DNA of 37,896 bases. Origin: Saprospira grandis DSM 2844. GTDB taxonomy: Bacteria > Bacteroidota > Bacteroidia > Chitinophagales > Saprospiraceae. A model generated the notes under the pieces. It saw only the letters and a list, made by a program, of their open reading frames with translations. It was not told the origin of the DNA and did no database searches. Location: assembly GCA_945888475.1 (NCBI GenBank), contig CAMDAB010000020.1:1-37896 (forward strand). The letters run 5' to 3'. Both the position numbers and the translations under genes were made by a program. This document shows, piece by piece, positions 15,257-24,465 of the stretch. Every line of letters starts with the position of its first letter. The first letter of the stretch is position 1.

Positions 15257-18200
15257 TAAAAGTCAAAATCTTCGAAGTGAATTTCTTTGGATTTTTCGCT
15301 GAACAGCCTTTCGAAGGATTGCTCCCTCAAAAGCTGTTCAATATTTTCATAAAGCTGCTTCGCCTTTTTTTCTGCCAAAGGGTTGTTTTCTTCGGCTATA
15401 AATTGCAGCCTGATTTTATCCTCAAAAACTTCAATCTGGAGTTCATATGGATATTTACAAAATTGCACGCTGGAACTTTGAATCTCAAGGTCATCGAGCG
15501 GCAATTCGGGGCTGTGCATAAAATTAGTGACTATGGATGCAGTTTTATCAGTTCCCGAATTTTTTTGAAGTGATTCAATTATATTTCCTTTTTCTGCAAG
15601 CGTGCTGCTGTTCAAAAAAGTAAACATGCCTGGAATGCCGCATTGAAAACCATTATCGGTATAGGCTATGCAGCTTTCTCGACCAAAGATACTGTGCGAC
15701 AATAAAAGAAAAGCATCTTGCAGGTTTATGCTGTTTGCTGAGGCAAGTCTTTCAAATTGCGCTTTATTCACTTTCGAAAGCCAATGCTCAAAAATGATAG
15801 CCTGCTTCGAGGCAGATTCCGTTTTTGCGCTATTTTTTAATGCTGTTTGTGACAAAAATGCCCTATAATTTCTCTCTGTATGCCCAATATCCGTTTGCAA
15901 CGCCTTGTAAAATTCCGCTAATACCATGTTAATACCCACAGCATCGAGCAGAATATGATGCCACTGCACTGTTAATTTATCCGCCTCGAAAAAGATGCTC
16001 AAAAGCGGTTCTCCATTGCTCAAACTAGCCTGGCTAATAGGTTTTTGTATAAAATCACGATAATTATTACATTTTTTCCAATGTCTTTCTCCATTTTCAT
16101 CGGCAACACTAAGCACAAATCCTAGGTGTGGATAAATTGCAAAAATATGTTCTAATGCCCTCTCAAATCTTTCTGGACTAAATCTAAAACTAAGCTTACA
16201 TGAAAATGAAAGCAGATAAGGCGAGTTGCCCCCTGAATAATTTCCTGTTTCTGCTATAAGCATATCTCTTTGTAAGCTATTCAGCGGGAAGTTATCGGGC
16301 AGTAAGACGATCGTTTCTTTTTCCTTTTCGAAAAGGAGTTGGTCCAATGCTTCAATTCGCTGATGCTGAATGAGTTCTTTTACCGAAAGGGCAATGCCAT
16401 AATTTTTTTCAATCCAGGCCTGCATCTTCATGATTTTAATCGAATTGCCACCAACAGCTTGAAACTGTGACTTATTTCCGAAGTTTTTATGTCCTAAAAC
16501 AGCTTCCCAGCATTTCGATGCCCTTGTTTCGGGTAATTCTCCTGAGCTATTTTCGCTATTTGCCTTGTAAGTATCTAGCAGTAGTTTACGGTCAATTTTT
16601 CCATTAATATTTCGGGGCAATTCTTCCACATACACCAGAATTTCGGGAATCATAAAATCGGGCATCAATTTAGAACAAGCTATTCGGAACGCAGCATCTG
16701 CCATTTTTCGACCGCTGATGAAGGCAATAAGTCTTATTTCATCTGCCTTATCAACTACAATTGCTGCCTGTTCAATACCATCCACACTGTGTAACAACGA
16801 TTCAACCTCGAAAGGCTCAATCCGGTATCCCCTGATTTTGATCTGATCGTCTAAACGGCCCAGATATTCAATATTTCCATTGGCGTCAATCCAGCCCGAG
16901 TCACCGCTTTTGTACCATCTTTGACCAGCTTTTTCGATAAATTTTTGGCTGCTCAGTGCCTCGTCATGCAGATATCCCTGTGCCAGGTAGGGGCCGCCAA
17001 TCCATATCTCAGCAATCAGACCCTTGGGTACCGCTTCGGCATTGGCATCGAGCAGGTGAATGGCTGCATTGTTGATTGGTTTTCCAATATCGGGAATTCT
17101 CGAAATATTGTTTTTATCCACAATTTTTGCCGTTACCACATGCGTTTCTGTTGGTCCGTAAAAATTGAACAATCTGATATTTTTACGTTCTACCCAATTC
17201 CGGAGGGCATCGCCAATGATGAGCGCTTCGCCCGTTGTAACCAGTTGTTTGAGCGAATCACATTGGTCGAAATAATGAGGGTCGCTGTCCAACACCGCAT
17301 TCAGGAGACGGGCCGGAATCCAGGCCAAACTTATCTGCTGCGTCAAAATACAATTTCTGATTTCCTGAATATCCTGTCTCGACTCATAGGGCATTTCTAC
17401 CAAAGTTGCGCCAAGCGAAAGCCATAAAATCAGTTCATGATACGAAGCATCGAAACCAAAAGAAGAGAGCGCAAGTATTTTTTCATTGCTGCTCAATCCA
17501 AGTTCAGTAGCTGTCCAGTCTGCGACATGCGCCAGGCAGGCCTTGGTTTGAATTACGCCTTTGGGCACCCCTGTCGAGCCCGATGTATGCAGAATAAATG
17601 ATGCATTTTCAGGCTGTTCCGATTTTGAGTGCGTCTGCTGCTCAATCTGAATTCGATTGCCCTCTTCGAGCAGTACAAAACGGCAGGAGGCATTTTTCCA
17701 GATAAAACTTTTTCGCTGTTCAGGATAACGAAAATCGACCGAACAAGGAACTGCATTCAATTTCCAGATAGCCAAAACCGCCGTTGCAAAATGCTTTAGC
17801 GACTGCAAATCGATGCCGACTGCCTCATTGTTATCCAATCCCAGTAGCTGCAATGCTGTCGCCAGAGTTTCAGCTTCGCTAATAATTGCCTCCCGATTCA
17901 AAATCGAGTCATTGCCAATCAGCTTAAAAGCTCGTTTTGAACAGAACTGATCAAATAAATTGTCAGAAATGCTGAAAGTTTTCTCTTTTCCATGAAGCCT
18001 AGGCCATTGAGTCAATGATTTTTTTGCGCTTGCAATTGCAGTGTCCCATTGAAGATTTCTGATAAATTCAGAAAATCTGTTCAGTATTTCAGTGCTGTAA
18101 TCAGGGTTATAAAACTTTGTTTGAACCAACGCTCTGATTTTAATGCCTTTCTCAGAAGGATAACAGATAAAGGTCCATTTTGCAGCGGTTTTTTCATTGA

Positions 18201-21200
18201 ATTTGCCAATGCTGATCTCTTTATTTTCGCTGATTGAGGCATCAATCGGATAATTTTCAAAGACAAAAATATGGTCCAGATTTAACTGTATGCCATCGAG
18301 CGCGCTGTAAGAAAAATCCTTATGTCTGTTGTCTAAAATAAGTTGATTTTTAACTTTTTGCGCAAAGTTTGAGAAGATTTCCGCTGACTCAACTTCTACA
18401 TAAAAAGGAAGGGTCTGTATAAGCATACCCACTTCATCTTCAAGATTTCCATCGCGCAAAGACACTACATTGCCCAACCCAAGTTCACGTTTTCCGAATG
18501 CAGCAGCGACAAAGGCCAACCAGGCCGAAAAAATAAAATTATGTTGGGTAAGCCCCTGTTCCGAAATTCCTTTCCAGAGGGCTATTTCGTCAATTTCCAA
18601 TAAAATTTCCTCATAATCCTTTAATTTTTGGCCAATCGTCAGTTGTGGAATTAGGGGCTCATGATCAAAATTCTTTAGCCTCGATTGCCAGTAGCTATCA
18701 TTTGCCGTTTTATTATCTTTTAGGCCATAGAGAAAATCGAGGTAAGCCGCTCGTTTTTTTAAGAGATTGCCCTTTAGGGCATCGAAAAGCATCGAGCTGA
18801 AAAGTCCAAGTGACCAGCCATCCATAAGCAGGTGATGATGAGTCCAGACTAGCAGTTTTTCGCCATCATGCTTTTCTACAATTGTGAGCCTGATAAGGTT
18901 TTTTCCAAAATCGAAAGGCCTTTTGAAGTCTGCTTCAAGCAATTGCTCAAAGTTGTCTGCTTCAGCGATGTTTTGAATTTCGAATAAGGGCTCTTTTGGC
19001 AAAACCCAAACAAATTCATCTTTAATTTTAGTCAGTTGCAATTGCAGGGCGGGCAAGGCATGCATAACTTCTAAATAGGCAGTTTTCAACCTTTCTGTGC
19101 TAATTTCGGCATTTACCCTGTAGGTGAGCTGCACCATATAGCTGTTGTCAGCCCCTGCAAAACTATCGTATAAAATTCCATTTTGGGCTTCGCTCAGCGG
19201 AAAAATCCCGAATATTTCTGGTTTATTTTCGTGATTATAAAGCTCAATTTGCACATCTTTTCTCCAGTCGGCAACTGTGATTGTTGCCGCTGGTTTCTGT
19301 AATTTTATGGCTGATATACTTGTTGCAGCAAATAGATCCTGTACAGAAAGGTTAAGACCATCTTTGCGCAGGGCATTCACCAAACGAATGGCGCTGATGC
19401 TATCGCCACCATTTTCGACAAAACTTTTTTGGGTGGAAATGTTATTGCCCAGGAGTTTTGTGAGATAAGGCAAAATAGTGATTTCTTCCTTTGCAGAAGT
19501 GCCTTGCCCCAATCTGAAAATGTTTTCCAAGGCTTTTTCATCAGTTTTTCCGTTCACATTCAAAGGAATGCTTTCCAAACGGATGAAACGGGCAGGATTG
19601 GCATAATCGGGCAGAAGGTCTTTGCTCATGCTCCTTTCCAGCTCCGAGGCGCAGGTATGAAAGGCAATTAGGATACTGTTGTCGATAAAAAGCACACGAA
19701 AAAGTTGTCCAAAATGCTTCTGAAGCAGAAATTCAATCTCTCCAAGTTCAATCCTGTAACCCCTGATTTTTATCTGACGGTCGTTTCTGCCAAGGTAGTA
19801 AAAATCCTCAGACATGCGCCAGCCAAGGTCGCCGCTTTTATAGCTGGGCGTTTTATCGAAATTAAATTTTTCAACTGTCAGGCTTTCCTTTCCGTAATAT
19901 CCGCTGCAAACACCGGCTCCCTCAACATAAAATTCGCCAATAAAACCATCGGGAACAATCGTAGCTTTTTTATTACGCAACGAAAGTGCATATCCCGACA
20001 GAGGATTGCCGATATTACTATATTTTTCAACAGCTATTTTCTTGAAAGTAACATGCACCGTTGTTTCTGTAATTCCATACATATTTACGGCAGTCAGCTG
20101 TTTATTTTCTTCCAGCCAGGGTCCTACTTTCTTGATATTCAATTTGTCGCCACCGAAAATCAGGTACCTGACATTATTCAATTTTGGCTTCGATTCGCCC
20201 ACCAGCATCAGATTGTCAAATGATTTTGGGGTCTGATTCAGGATGCTGATTTTTTCTCTGATCAAAAGATCGTACAATTTGAAACTATCCTTTACCTCAA
20301 TCCTTTCGGGAATATAGAGAAATGCCGCATTGAGGAGCGCCCCCCAGATTTCCCAGGTCGAAAAATCAAAACCATAGCTGTGGGCCATTATCCAACGATC
20401 ATCCTGATTGAAATCGAAATTGGACAAGGTCCCCAAAAACAGATTGCAGAGGTTTGCCTGCGTGACTGCGCAGCCCTTTGGTTGTCCGGTTGTACCGGAA
20501 GTATAAATCAGGTAACAGATGTCGTCCAGTTTGGCCCTTAGTGCTTGGAAATTGACAGGCTCAGCATTTTCGGAAAGTGGATGCAGCATTTTTTTGCCAG
20601 GCAATGTATCCAGGTCGCTGATAACAGTTTCTATTGCTGCATCATTCAGAATATAGTTCAACCGCTCATTTGAAATCTCCGGATCGAGCGGTACATAGAT
20701 GGCTCTTTTTTTTAAAATAGCCAGCATGGCCACAATCAATACTGCAGAATTTGATGTTCTGATGCCAACAGGTTCCTGAATTGTAACATCTAGTTTCGAG
20801 GCAAGACTGTCGGATAAAGCATCGAGTTGCATGTACGTAAAGCTGTTTCCTTTTGAATCGCGAACGGCAATTTTATCAGGCTGCGCACTTACATTTTCTT
20901 TCCAGATTTCGCTGATGGGTTTCAGGGTATAATTTGCAGGTCCAAGAATTGGCGTATTCAAATCCCCATTCAAAAATTTCGAAAAGGAGCGGACAATTTC
21001 TTTGGCCGCTTCCGATGCAATCTTTTTCAGGTTCCAGACAAAAGAGAGCGAGCAAGCATTTTCGGCGCTTTGAATGACAATGGAAAGCAAATAATGCGGC
21101 TTCGATCTGAAAATGGTTTTGTACTCACTTTTAAGTTCAGGTTCCACTACCCAACAATGGTCGAAGCTTCCCGACTGAAAATAATGCCCGACTGAATGCT

Positions 21201-22056
21201 CACTGTGTGAAAGAATCGAGCTGCGCTGCTGTTCCAATGATTGTGCGATATCATCTCCGGAATTGAAAATCAAAGGCCAGGTCTGTACAAAAAAACCAAG
21301 CGCCGATTGCGCAGCAGCTTCAGAATTTCGCAGGCTAAAAACTTCACCAATACAGACCTCTTCTTCGCCGCTGGCCAAAAAGAGAAATTCGACCCATTTT
21401 GCCATGATTGCTTTGTAAGACAAAGCGGGCAATTCAAGATTTTCATACAAAAAATCCTTTTCCTCATCAATTGGCGAAGGAACAAAATTTTGCAGTTGAA
21501 AGCCTTTAAAATGAGCTTTTTCAATGCGTTCTGCAGATGCTTTAGGAATCCATTCGGCAGTTGGCACCGGCGTTCCGGCCAAAAGCGCTGCCAAAGCATA
21601 TTGAATGGAAATGGCATCGAAAAGCAGGTGATGATAGCAACAGGCCAGGTATTGGTAGCCATTTCCATTAAAGACATAAATCCTGAAAAGTGGCGATTGT
21701 TGAATATTAAAACTCAAGTTTTGAGCATCGAGCCAGTCAAGAATTTCTGCATCCGACAAATTAGGGGCATCGACAAATTCTACAGCTAACTCAATTGCTT
21801 TCAGCCGGATGCGAAGTGGCTGCTCAATTTTTTCATAGATAAAAAGGTCTCTGAATCGGGGAATTGACAACAGCCACTTTTCAATGTCATTTTTAGTCAG
21901 GCATCTCTGCTCAATCTTTATCAGCGCGGTTTCGATATACTCGGCAGCTTGCTGATGGTCCATTTCCATGACAATCAGACTCTGCTCGGCAAAATGCGTT
22001 TTAAAAACCGATGCTATATCTTCCTTATTGTACTTTTTGTTCATTGTGAAATTCAA
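15256..22056 (-). CDS. NRPS-4: C-A(Thr)-T-C-A-T-C
   Basis: 2,266 residues. C1 (about 1-370) has HHLLFDA at 142-148. A1 (about 380-840) has YTSGTTGQPKG, NMYGITETT and YKSGDLG; its specificity residues D564 F565 W568 N607 I633 G635 M659 V667 H668 K837 spell the Thr code DFWNIGMVHK. T1 carries GGDS with Ser886. C2 (about 940-1340) has HHLLMDG (1074-1080). A2 (about 1360-1825) has TSGSTGVPKG and NFYGPTETH; its code DAHWVTFVVK (D1536 A1537 H1540 W1589 V1606 T1608 F1632 V1640 V1641 K1820) is unassigned. T2 has GGNS with Ser1872. A final C3 (about 1915-2250) has HHILLDA (2033-2039) and no carrier, A or TE after it. MNFTM or the internal Met5 could be the start. The methyltransferase gene ends 24 bp upstream. 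Confidence 0.93.
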   Translation of the reverse strand: MNFTMNKKYNKEDIASVFKTHFAEQSLIVMEMDHQQAAEYIETALIKIEQRCLTKNDIEKWLLSIPRFRDLFIYEKIEQPLRIRLKAIELAVEFVDAPNLSDAEILDWLDAQNLSFNIQQSPLFRIYVFNGNGYQYLACCYHHLLFDAISIQYALAALLAGTPVPTAEWIPKASAERIEKAHFKGFQLQNFVPSPIDEEKDFLYENLELPALSYKAIMAKWVEFLFLASGEEEVCIGEVFSLRNSEAAAQSALGFFVQTWPLIFNSGDDIAQSLEQQRSSILSHSEHSVGHYFQSGSFDHCWVVEPELKSEYKTIFRSKPHYLLSIVIQSAENACSLSFVWNLKKIASEAAKEIVRSFSKFLNGDLNTPILGPANYTLKPISEIWKENVSAQPDKIAVRDSKGNSFTYMQLDALSDSLASKLDVTIQEPVGIRTSNSAVLIVAMLAILKKRAIYVPLDPEISNERLNYILNDAAIETVISDLDTLPGKKMLHPLSENAEPVNFQALRAKLDDICYLIYTSGTTGQPKGCAVTQANLCNLFLGTLSNFDFNQDDRWIMAHSYGFDFSTWEIWGALLNAAFLYIPERIEVKDSFKLYDLLIREKISILNQTPKSFDNLMLVGESKPKLNNVRYLIFGGDKLNIKKVGPWLEENKQLTAVNMYGITETTVHVTFKKIAVEKYSNIGNPLSGYALSLRNKKATIVPDGFIGEFYVEGAGVCSGYYGKESLTVEKFNFDKTPSYKSGDLGWRMSEDFYYLGRNDRQIKIRGYRIELGEIEFLLQKHFGQLFRVLFIDNSILIAFHTCASELERSMSKDLLPDYANPARFIRLESIPLNVNGKTDEKALENIFRLGQGTSAKEEITILPYLTKLLGNNISTQKSFVENGGDSISAIRLVNALRKDGLNLSVQDLFAATSISAIKLQKPAATITVADWRKDVQIELYNHENKPEIFGIFPLSEAQNGILYDSFAGADNSYMVQLTYRVNAEISTERLKTAYLEVMHALPALQLQLTKIKDEFVWVLPKEPLFEIQNIAEADNFEQLLEADFKRPFDFGKNLIRLTIVEKHDGEKLLVWTHHHLLMDGWSLGLFSSMLFDALKGNLLKKRAAYLDFLYGLKDNKTANDSYWQSRLKNFDHEPLIPQLTIGQKLKDYEEILLEIDEIALWKGISEQGLTQHNFIFSAWLAFVAAAFGKRELGLGNVVSLRDGNLEDEVGMLIQTLPFYVEVESAEIFSNFAQKVKNQLILDNRHKDFSYSALDGIQLNLDHIFVFENYPIDASISENKEISIGKFNEKTAAKWTFICYPSEKGIKIRALVQTKFYNPDYSTEILNRFSEFIRNLQWDTAIASAKKSLTQWPRLHGKEKTFSISDNLFDQFCSKRAFKLIGNDSILNREAIISEAETLATALQLLGLDNNEAVGIDLQSLKHFATAVLAIWKLNAVPCSVDFRYPEQRKSFIWKNASCRFVLLEEGNRIQIEQQTHSKSEQPENASFILHTSGSTGVPKGVIQTKACLAHVADWTATELGLSSNEKILALSSFGFDASYHELILWLSLGATLVEMPYESRQDIQEIRNCILTQQISLAWIPARLLNAVLDSDPHYFDQCDSLKQLVTTGEALIIGDALRNWVERKNIRLFNFYGPTETHVVTAKIVDKNNISRIPDIGKPINNAAIHLLDANAEAVPKGLIAEIWIGGPYLAQGYLHDEALSSQKFIEKAGQRWYKSGDSGWIDANGNIEYLGRLDDQIKIRGYRIEPFEVESLLHSVDGIEQAAIVVDKADEIRLIAFISGRKMADAAFRIACSKLMPDFMIPEILVYVEELPRNINGKIDRKLLLDTYKANSENSSGELPETRASKCWEAVLGHKNFGNKSQFQAVGGNSIKIMKMQAWIEKNYGIALSVKELIQHQRIEALDQLLFEKEKETIVLLPDNFPLNSLQRDMLIAETGNYSGGNSPYLLSFSCKLSFRFSPERFERALEHIFAIYPHLGFVLSVADENGERHWKKCNNYRDFIQKPISQASLSNGEPLLSIFFEADKLTVQWHHILLDAVGINMVLAEFYKALQTDIGHTERNYRAFLSQTALKNSAKTESASKQAIIFEHWLSKVNKAQFERLASANSINLQDAFLLLSHSIFGRESCIAYTDNGFQCGIPGMFTFLNSSTLAEKGNIIESLQKNSGTDKTASIVTNFMHSPELPLDDLEIQSSSVQFCKYPYELQIEVFEDKIRLQFIAEENNPLAEKKAKQLYENIEQLLREQSFERLFSEKSKEIHFEDFDF

Positions 22057-22080
22057 TAGTTACCTTTCTCAGAAATTGCT

Positions 22081-22974
22081 TTACCAGCCAGTGTAGAGAT
22101 CGCGGTATTTTTTGTTTGGTTTCAGTGTAAATCCGTAGAAGCCTAAATATTCATACTTTTGCCAGATTTTTTTGAGCCAACTGTATGCAAAGCTGTTTGG
22201 ATATTGGCGGTAAATCATTTCATCGCAGACTTCCCAGCCACAGTGATTCGCAAGGAGTTTCCAATCCTCGGGGCAAAGTTCAAAAAGGTGAACATCCTCC
22301 GGGTCGGCCGGCATATCGTCGAGGCCCATTCTGATATGATGCAAACCTACGCGGCTTTTTTCAAGATAGGGCACTGTAAAAAGCGCAAAATTAGCAGGTG
22401 GGTTTTTAGAAAGCCTCTGCAGAAAATCGACTGGCGAGGCCAGATGCTCCAGCATCTCAAAACTGAGCATAACATCGCATTGAAGGTCTATTTCGTGCAG
22501 CAATTCGGCTCTTTGCAGGATTGCCTTGCCGCCGCTGTTGTTTATTTTTTCAACTGCAACCGGATCGAGATTTACACTGAAAGCATCTTTCAACGTAAAA
22601 TTATAATCTTTTTGAAGGGCCTGCAGGTATCTGATATGATTACCCGATGAGTCGCCCAGATCGGCCAGGCTAAAGGCTTCGTTGCCACAGTATTTTTGTA
22701 TCATTCGAATGCTGTAGTAAATCTGAAAAGTATGCTGCGCCCTGACCTTAAAAGCGTAAAAAGGAGCGTAGTCGGCACTTTTTTCATCCATACAATTCAT
22801 TCCGTCGGGATTGCTGTACTGGTTCGAAATATCGGGAATAGCCTTGCAGAGATCCTGATACATTTTTTCCATTTTTTGCTTTTTTAGCGCAAGTTTAAGC
22901 GACCAGTTCAGCAGTGGATCTATCTTCGATTTTGCATCGTGTACTTCAAAGTATTTGTCGAAAAGCATGGGCAA
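22081..22974 (-). CDS. SAM-dependent methyltransferase between dioxygenase and NRPS-4
   Basis: 297 residues, with a class I fold of the Methyltransf_23/SAM-bilin-like type. The SAM-binding loop LADLGDSSGNHIRYL lies at about 103-117 (a diverged E/DxGxGxG), the strand-2 acidic residue is in SVNLDPVAV, and the strand-4 motif is MLSFEMLEHL at about 169-178. About 95 N-terminal residues precede the fold and are Lys-rich and helical, perhaps a lid or partner-binding part. The C-terminus is aromatic (YEYLGFYGFTLKPNKKYRDL). It is 2 bp from the dioxygenase stop and 24 bp before NRPS-4, so tailoring of the peptide or a building block is the natural guess. Methyl acceptor unknown. Confidence 0.8.
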   Translation of the reverse strand: MPMLFDKYFEVHDAKSKIDPLLNWSLKLALKKQKMEKMYQDLCKAIPDISNQYSNPDGMNCMDEKSADYAPFYAFKVRAQHTFQIYYSIRMIQKYCGNEAFSLADLGDSSGNHIRYLQALQKDYNFTLKDAFSVNLDPVAVEKINNSGGKAILQRAELLHEIDLQCDVMLSFEMLEHLASPVDFLQRLSKNPPANFALFTVPYLEKSRVGLHHIRMGLDDMPADPEDVHLFELCPEDWKLLANHCGWEVCDEMIYRQYPNSFAYSWLKKIWQKYEYLGFYGFTLKPNKKYRDLYTGW

Positions 22975-22976
22975 TT

Positions 22977-23819
22977 TTAAGATTTCAAATAACTCAATTT
23001 ATTATCCCTGGCATAAATATGGTCTGTACTTTGGTTAGAATCAAAGTCGACAAAGGCCAGAGAGGCGACAATTCTGTCATATCCGGGATTGGGGTTGCTT
23101 GCTTTATGAATCCCGTTTGCATCCAATACAATCACATCTCCAATATTGCCAGTAAAATATTTTTTCTCATATTGGTTCAATGCCTCATCCTGAAAACGAG
23201 AACGTTCGTAAGAATAATATTCCCAATTATTTTTGTTCGAACCAACACAATAGGCAAGTGGACCATTATCGATTTCAACACTGCTTAGGTACACAAGCAC
23301 TTTAAAATAGTTGAAAAGGCCATCGTGATGCCATAGGAAGGAACCAGTTTCCTCGGCCAAAGGGGTTGAATGATAGAGCCGAAGTAATTTTTTGGGTGAA
23401 CTGAAACCCCTGCTATGATTAATTAAATTTTCTATAAAACTGTCCTTGTAAAGTTTAATAAGTGAGTCTGGAATGGGATCAGGATAAAAAGTTTGCACCG
23501 AGTCGGCCTCCTTCGCATTTTTCTTCAGCAATTGCTGCAAATCTTCGACTTCTTCCTGACTGAAACTAAAGTAAGCAGGCAGATGAAGTATCCCATCATT
23601 TTTAAGTGTTTCTATGAGTGCTGAGTTGCTTACTAGGAACGCATTATCGGGCAAAAAAAGCTTTTTCCTTTTTTGCACAATTTTATCAAAGCGATTTTTT
23701 TCAAGTTTCGAAACTATCCGATCGACCCATTTTCTGTTAGCTAAAAAGTTGCGGATGTTTTCACCATAGTTTAAAATCATAGGACTAATATGATTAAAAT
23801 AATTCAGATTTTCAATCAT
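22977..23819 (-). CDS. PhyH-family Fe(II)/2-oxoglutarate dioxygenase
   Basis: 280 residues with the phytanoyl-CoA dioxygenase-like double-stranded beta helix. The iron triad is intact: H164-x-D166 in LWHHDGLFNYF and H238 in ANGIHKASNP; R249 in GYDRIVASLAF is placed to bind 2-oxoglutarate. Because the Asp is present it should be a hydroxylase (or desaturase/epoxidase), not a halogenase. In NRPS loci such enzymes often hydroxylate amino acid side chains, free or carrier-bound; Orn or another residue here is a guess. The start ATG overlaps the end of the decayed NRPS copy at 23812-24090 in the form ATGATTGA, which shows the original gene order. Confidence 0.88.
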   Translation of the reverse strand: MIENLNYFNHISPMILNYGENIRNFLANRKWVDRIVSKLEKNRFDKIVQKRKKLFLPDNAFLVSNSALIETLKNDGILHLPAYFSFSQEEVEDLQQLLKKNAKEADSVQTFYPDPIPDSLIKLYKDSFIENLINHSRGFSSPKKLLRLYHSTPLAEETGSFLWHHDGLFNYFKVLVYLSSVEIDNGPLAYCVGSNKNNWEYYSYERSRFQDEALNQYEKKYFTGNIGDVIVLDANGIHKASNPNPGYDRIVASLAFVDFDSNQSTDHIYARDNKLSYLKS

Positions 23820-24090
23820 TCAAAACCGATAAAATATCATCGATATCAAAATCTTCGGCATTTGAATTTTTCAAATTTTCATTTTTTGAATCCTCGTCAC
23901 TTGAATTTAAAATAAAGGCAATGCTCGGATTTTGAATAAAAGAAGCCAGCGGCACAAAAATGCCTTTTAGGTTCAATTCGTTGGCTAAAGATAATAATTC
24001 GATGCAGTTCTAACCAAAAAAAATGAGGGAATCATTAAAATAGCTAAAGGATTTGTTACGGGAACAGAGGCTTACGAACAGTATTTTTTC
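23809..24090. repeat. Direct repeat, left copy (decayed NRPS-3 3' end)
   Basis: 282 bp that align without gaps, at a constant offset of 1541, to 25350-25631. I count about 23 mismatches (about 92% identity), 10 in the first 190 bases and 13 in the last 90. The left copy ends abruptly at 24090, where unrelated sequence begins. Confidence 0.9.
23812..24090 (-). pseudogene. Remnant of an NRPS carrier domain and C-terminal tail
   Basis: Translates on the minus strand like the last 92 codons of NRPS-3. The tail NAEDFDIDDILSVLND is identical and most changes there are silent, so this copy was once functional. In the carrier motif FGWNSIE has become FG-stop-NCIE: an in-frame TAG replaces Trp, and the phosphopantetheine Ser is Cys. 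The copy lacks everything upstream. It still abuts the dioxygenase start. It is a broken fragment and cannot make a carrier protein. Confidence 0.88.
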
Positions 24091-24270
24091 CAAAACTTCG
24101 GATTGTTCCACGATACAGCTTGGTCACTCAATACTCAACTAGGAAACACAGTAGCTTTGGATGTTGCAGCGGTAGCAGCATTACTTTTGGCAAAGATTAA
24201 ATCCGCTGTCTTTTCGAAACAATTTGATGGGATTTATGATCTGAACAGCGATCAGGTAATTCCGTTTTGA
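23998..24270 (+). other. Open plus-strand frame crossing the repeat boundary, origin unknown
   Basis: From 23998 the plus frame is open to TGA 24268-24270. The first 31 codons are antisense to the NRPS remnant (GIIKIAKGFVTGTEAYEQYF), and the last 60 are in unique DNA (GLFHDTAWSLNTQLGNTVAL, then DVAAVAALLLAKIKSAVFSK, ending DLNSDQVIPF). The unique part reads like the C-terminus of a protein with an Ala/Leu-rich helix, while the minus strand there has stops. There is no in-frame ATG. It may be the 3' scrap of a gene carried in by the event that broke the NRPS copy. I do not recognise it. Confidence 0.35.
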
Positions 24271-24301
24271 GAAGCTGGTTTTTTGGGGATGGCTGTTGGT
24301 T

Positions 24302-24364
24302 TTAGAATACATCTATTTTGATATCGCCGGATTTGTTTTGGCATATGAGGATTTCACTGTTCAT
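24302..24364 (-). pseudogene. First 20 codons of a RhuM-like gene
   Basis: ATG 24362-24364 gives MNSEILICQNKSGDIKIDVF and a stop. This is the characteristic opening of RhuM-family (virulence RhuM/Fic-associated) proteins, which are usually about 330 residues and continue after DV with a charged segment leading to VWLTQ. Here homology ends exactly at DV. It is probably the 5' scrap of a deleted gene. RhuM genes often accompany type I restriction loci. Call is from memory of the family opening. Confidence 0.45.
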
Positions 24365-24413
24365 GCTATAGTCCTGTTTATGGAGGGCAATTCTGTTTGA
24401 TTTATGCCTAACT

Positions 24414-24464
24414 TTACTTTTGTAAAGGCAAAGGCTTTTTGAGTTGTGCTTCTGTGAAGTTCAT
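24414..24464 (-). pseudogene. First codons of an HsdR-like gene
   Basis: ATG 24462-24464, one base after the stop of the ATPase remnant, gives MNFTEAQLKKPLPLQK and a stop. The opening MNFTEAQL is typical of type I restriction R subunits (MNFTEAQLEKAF...). Restoring one base in the AAA/AAG run shifts the frame to KKAFAFTKVKLG, closer to such proteins, until a stop that overlaps the RhuM-like ATG. Most likely a truncated 5' end; the resemblance is short. Confidence 0.35.
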
Positions 24465-24465
24465 C

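Noticed and set aside
16921-17427. 168-codon plus-strand frame opposite NRPS-4
   Set aside because: Antisense shadow of a strongly conserved adenylation domain; similar shadows occur opposite the other NRPS genes and the VWA gene.
18900-19300. Dual condensation/epimerisation function for NRPS-4 C2, suggested by the GGDS carrier before it
   Set aside because: The N-terminus of C2 lacks the extra HH motif of dual C/E domains; it looks like an ordinary C domain.
22977-23819. Non-haem halogenase
   Set aside because: The iron-binding Asp (D166) is present; halogenases of this fold have Ala or Gly there.
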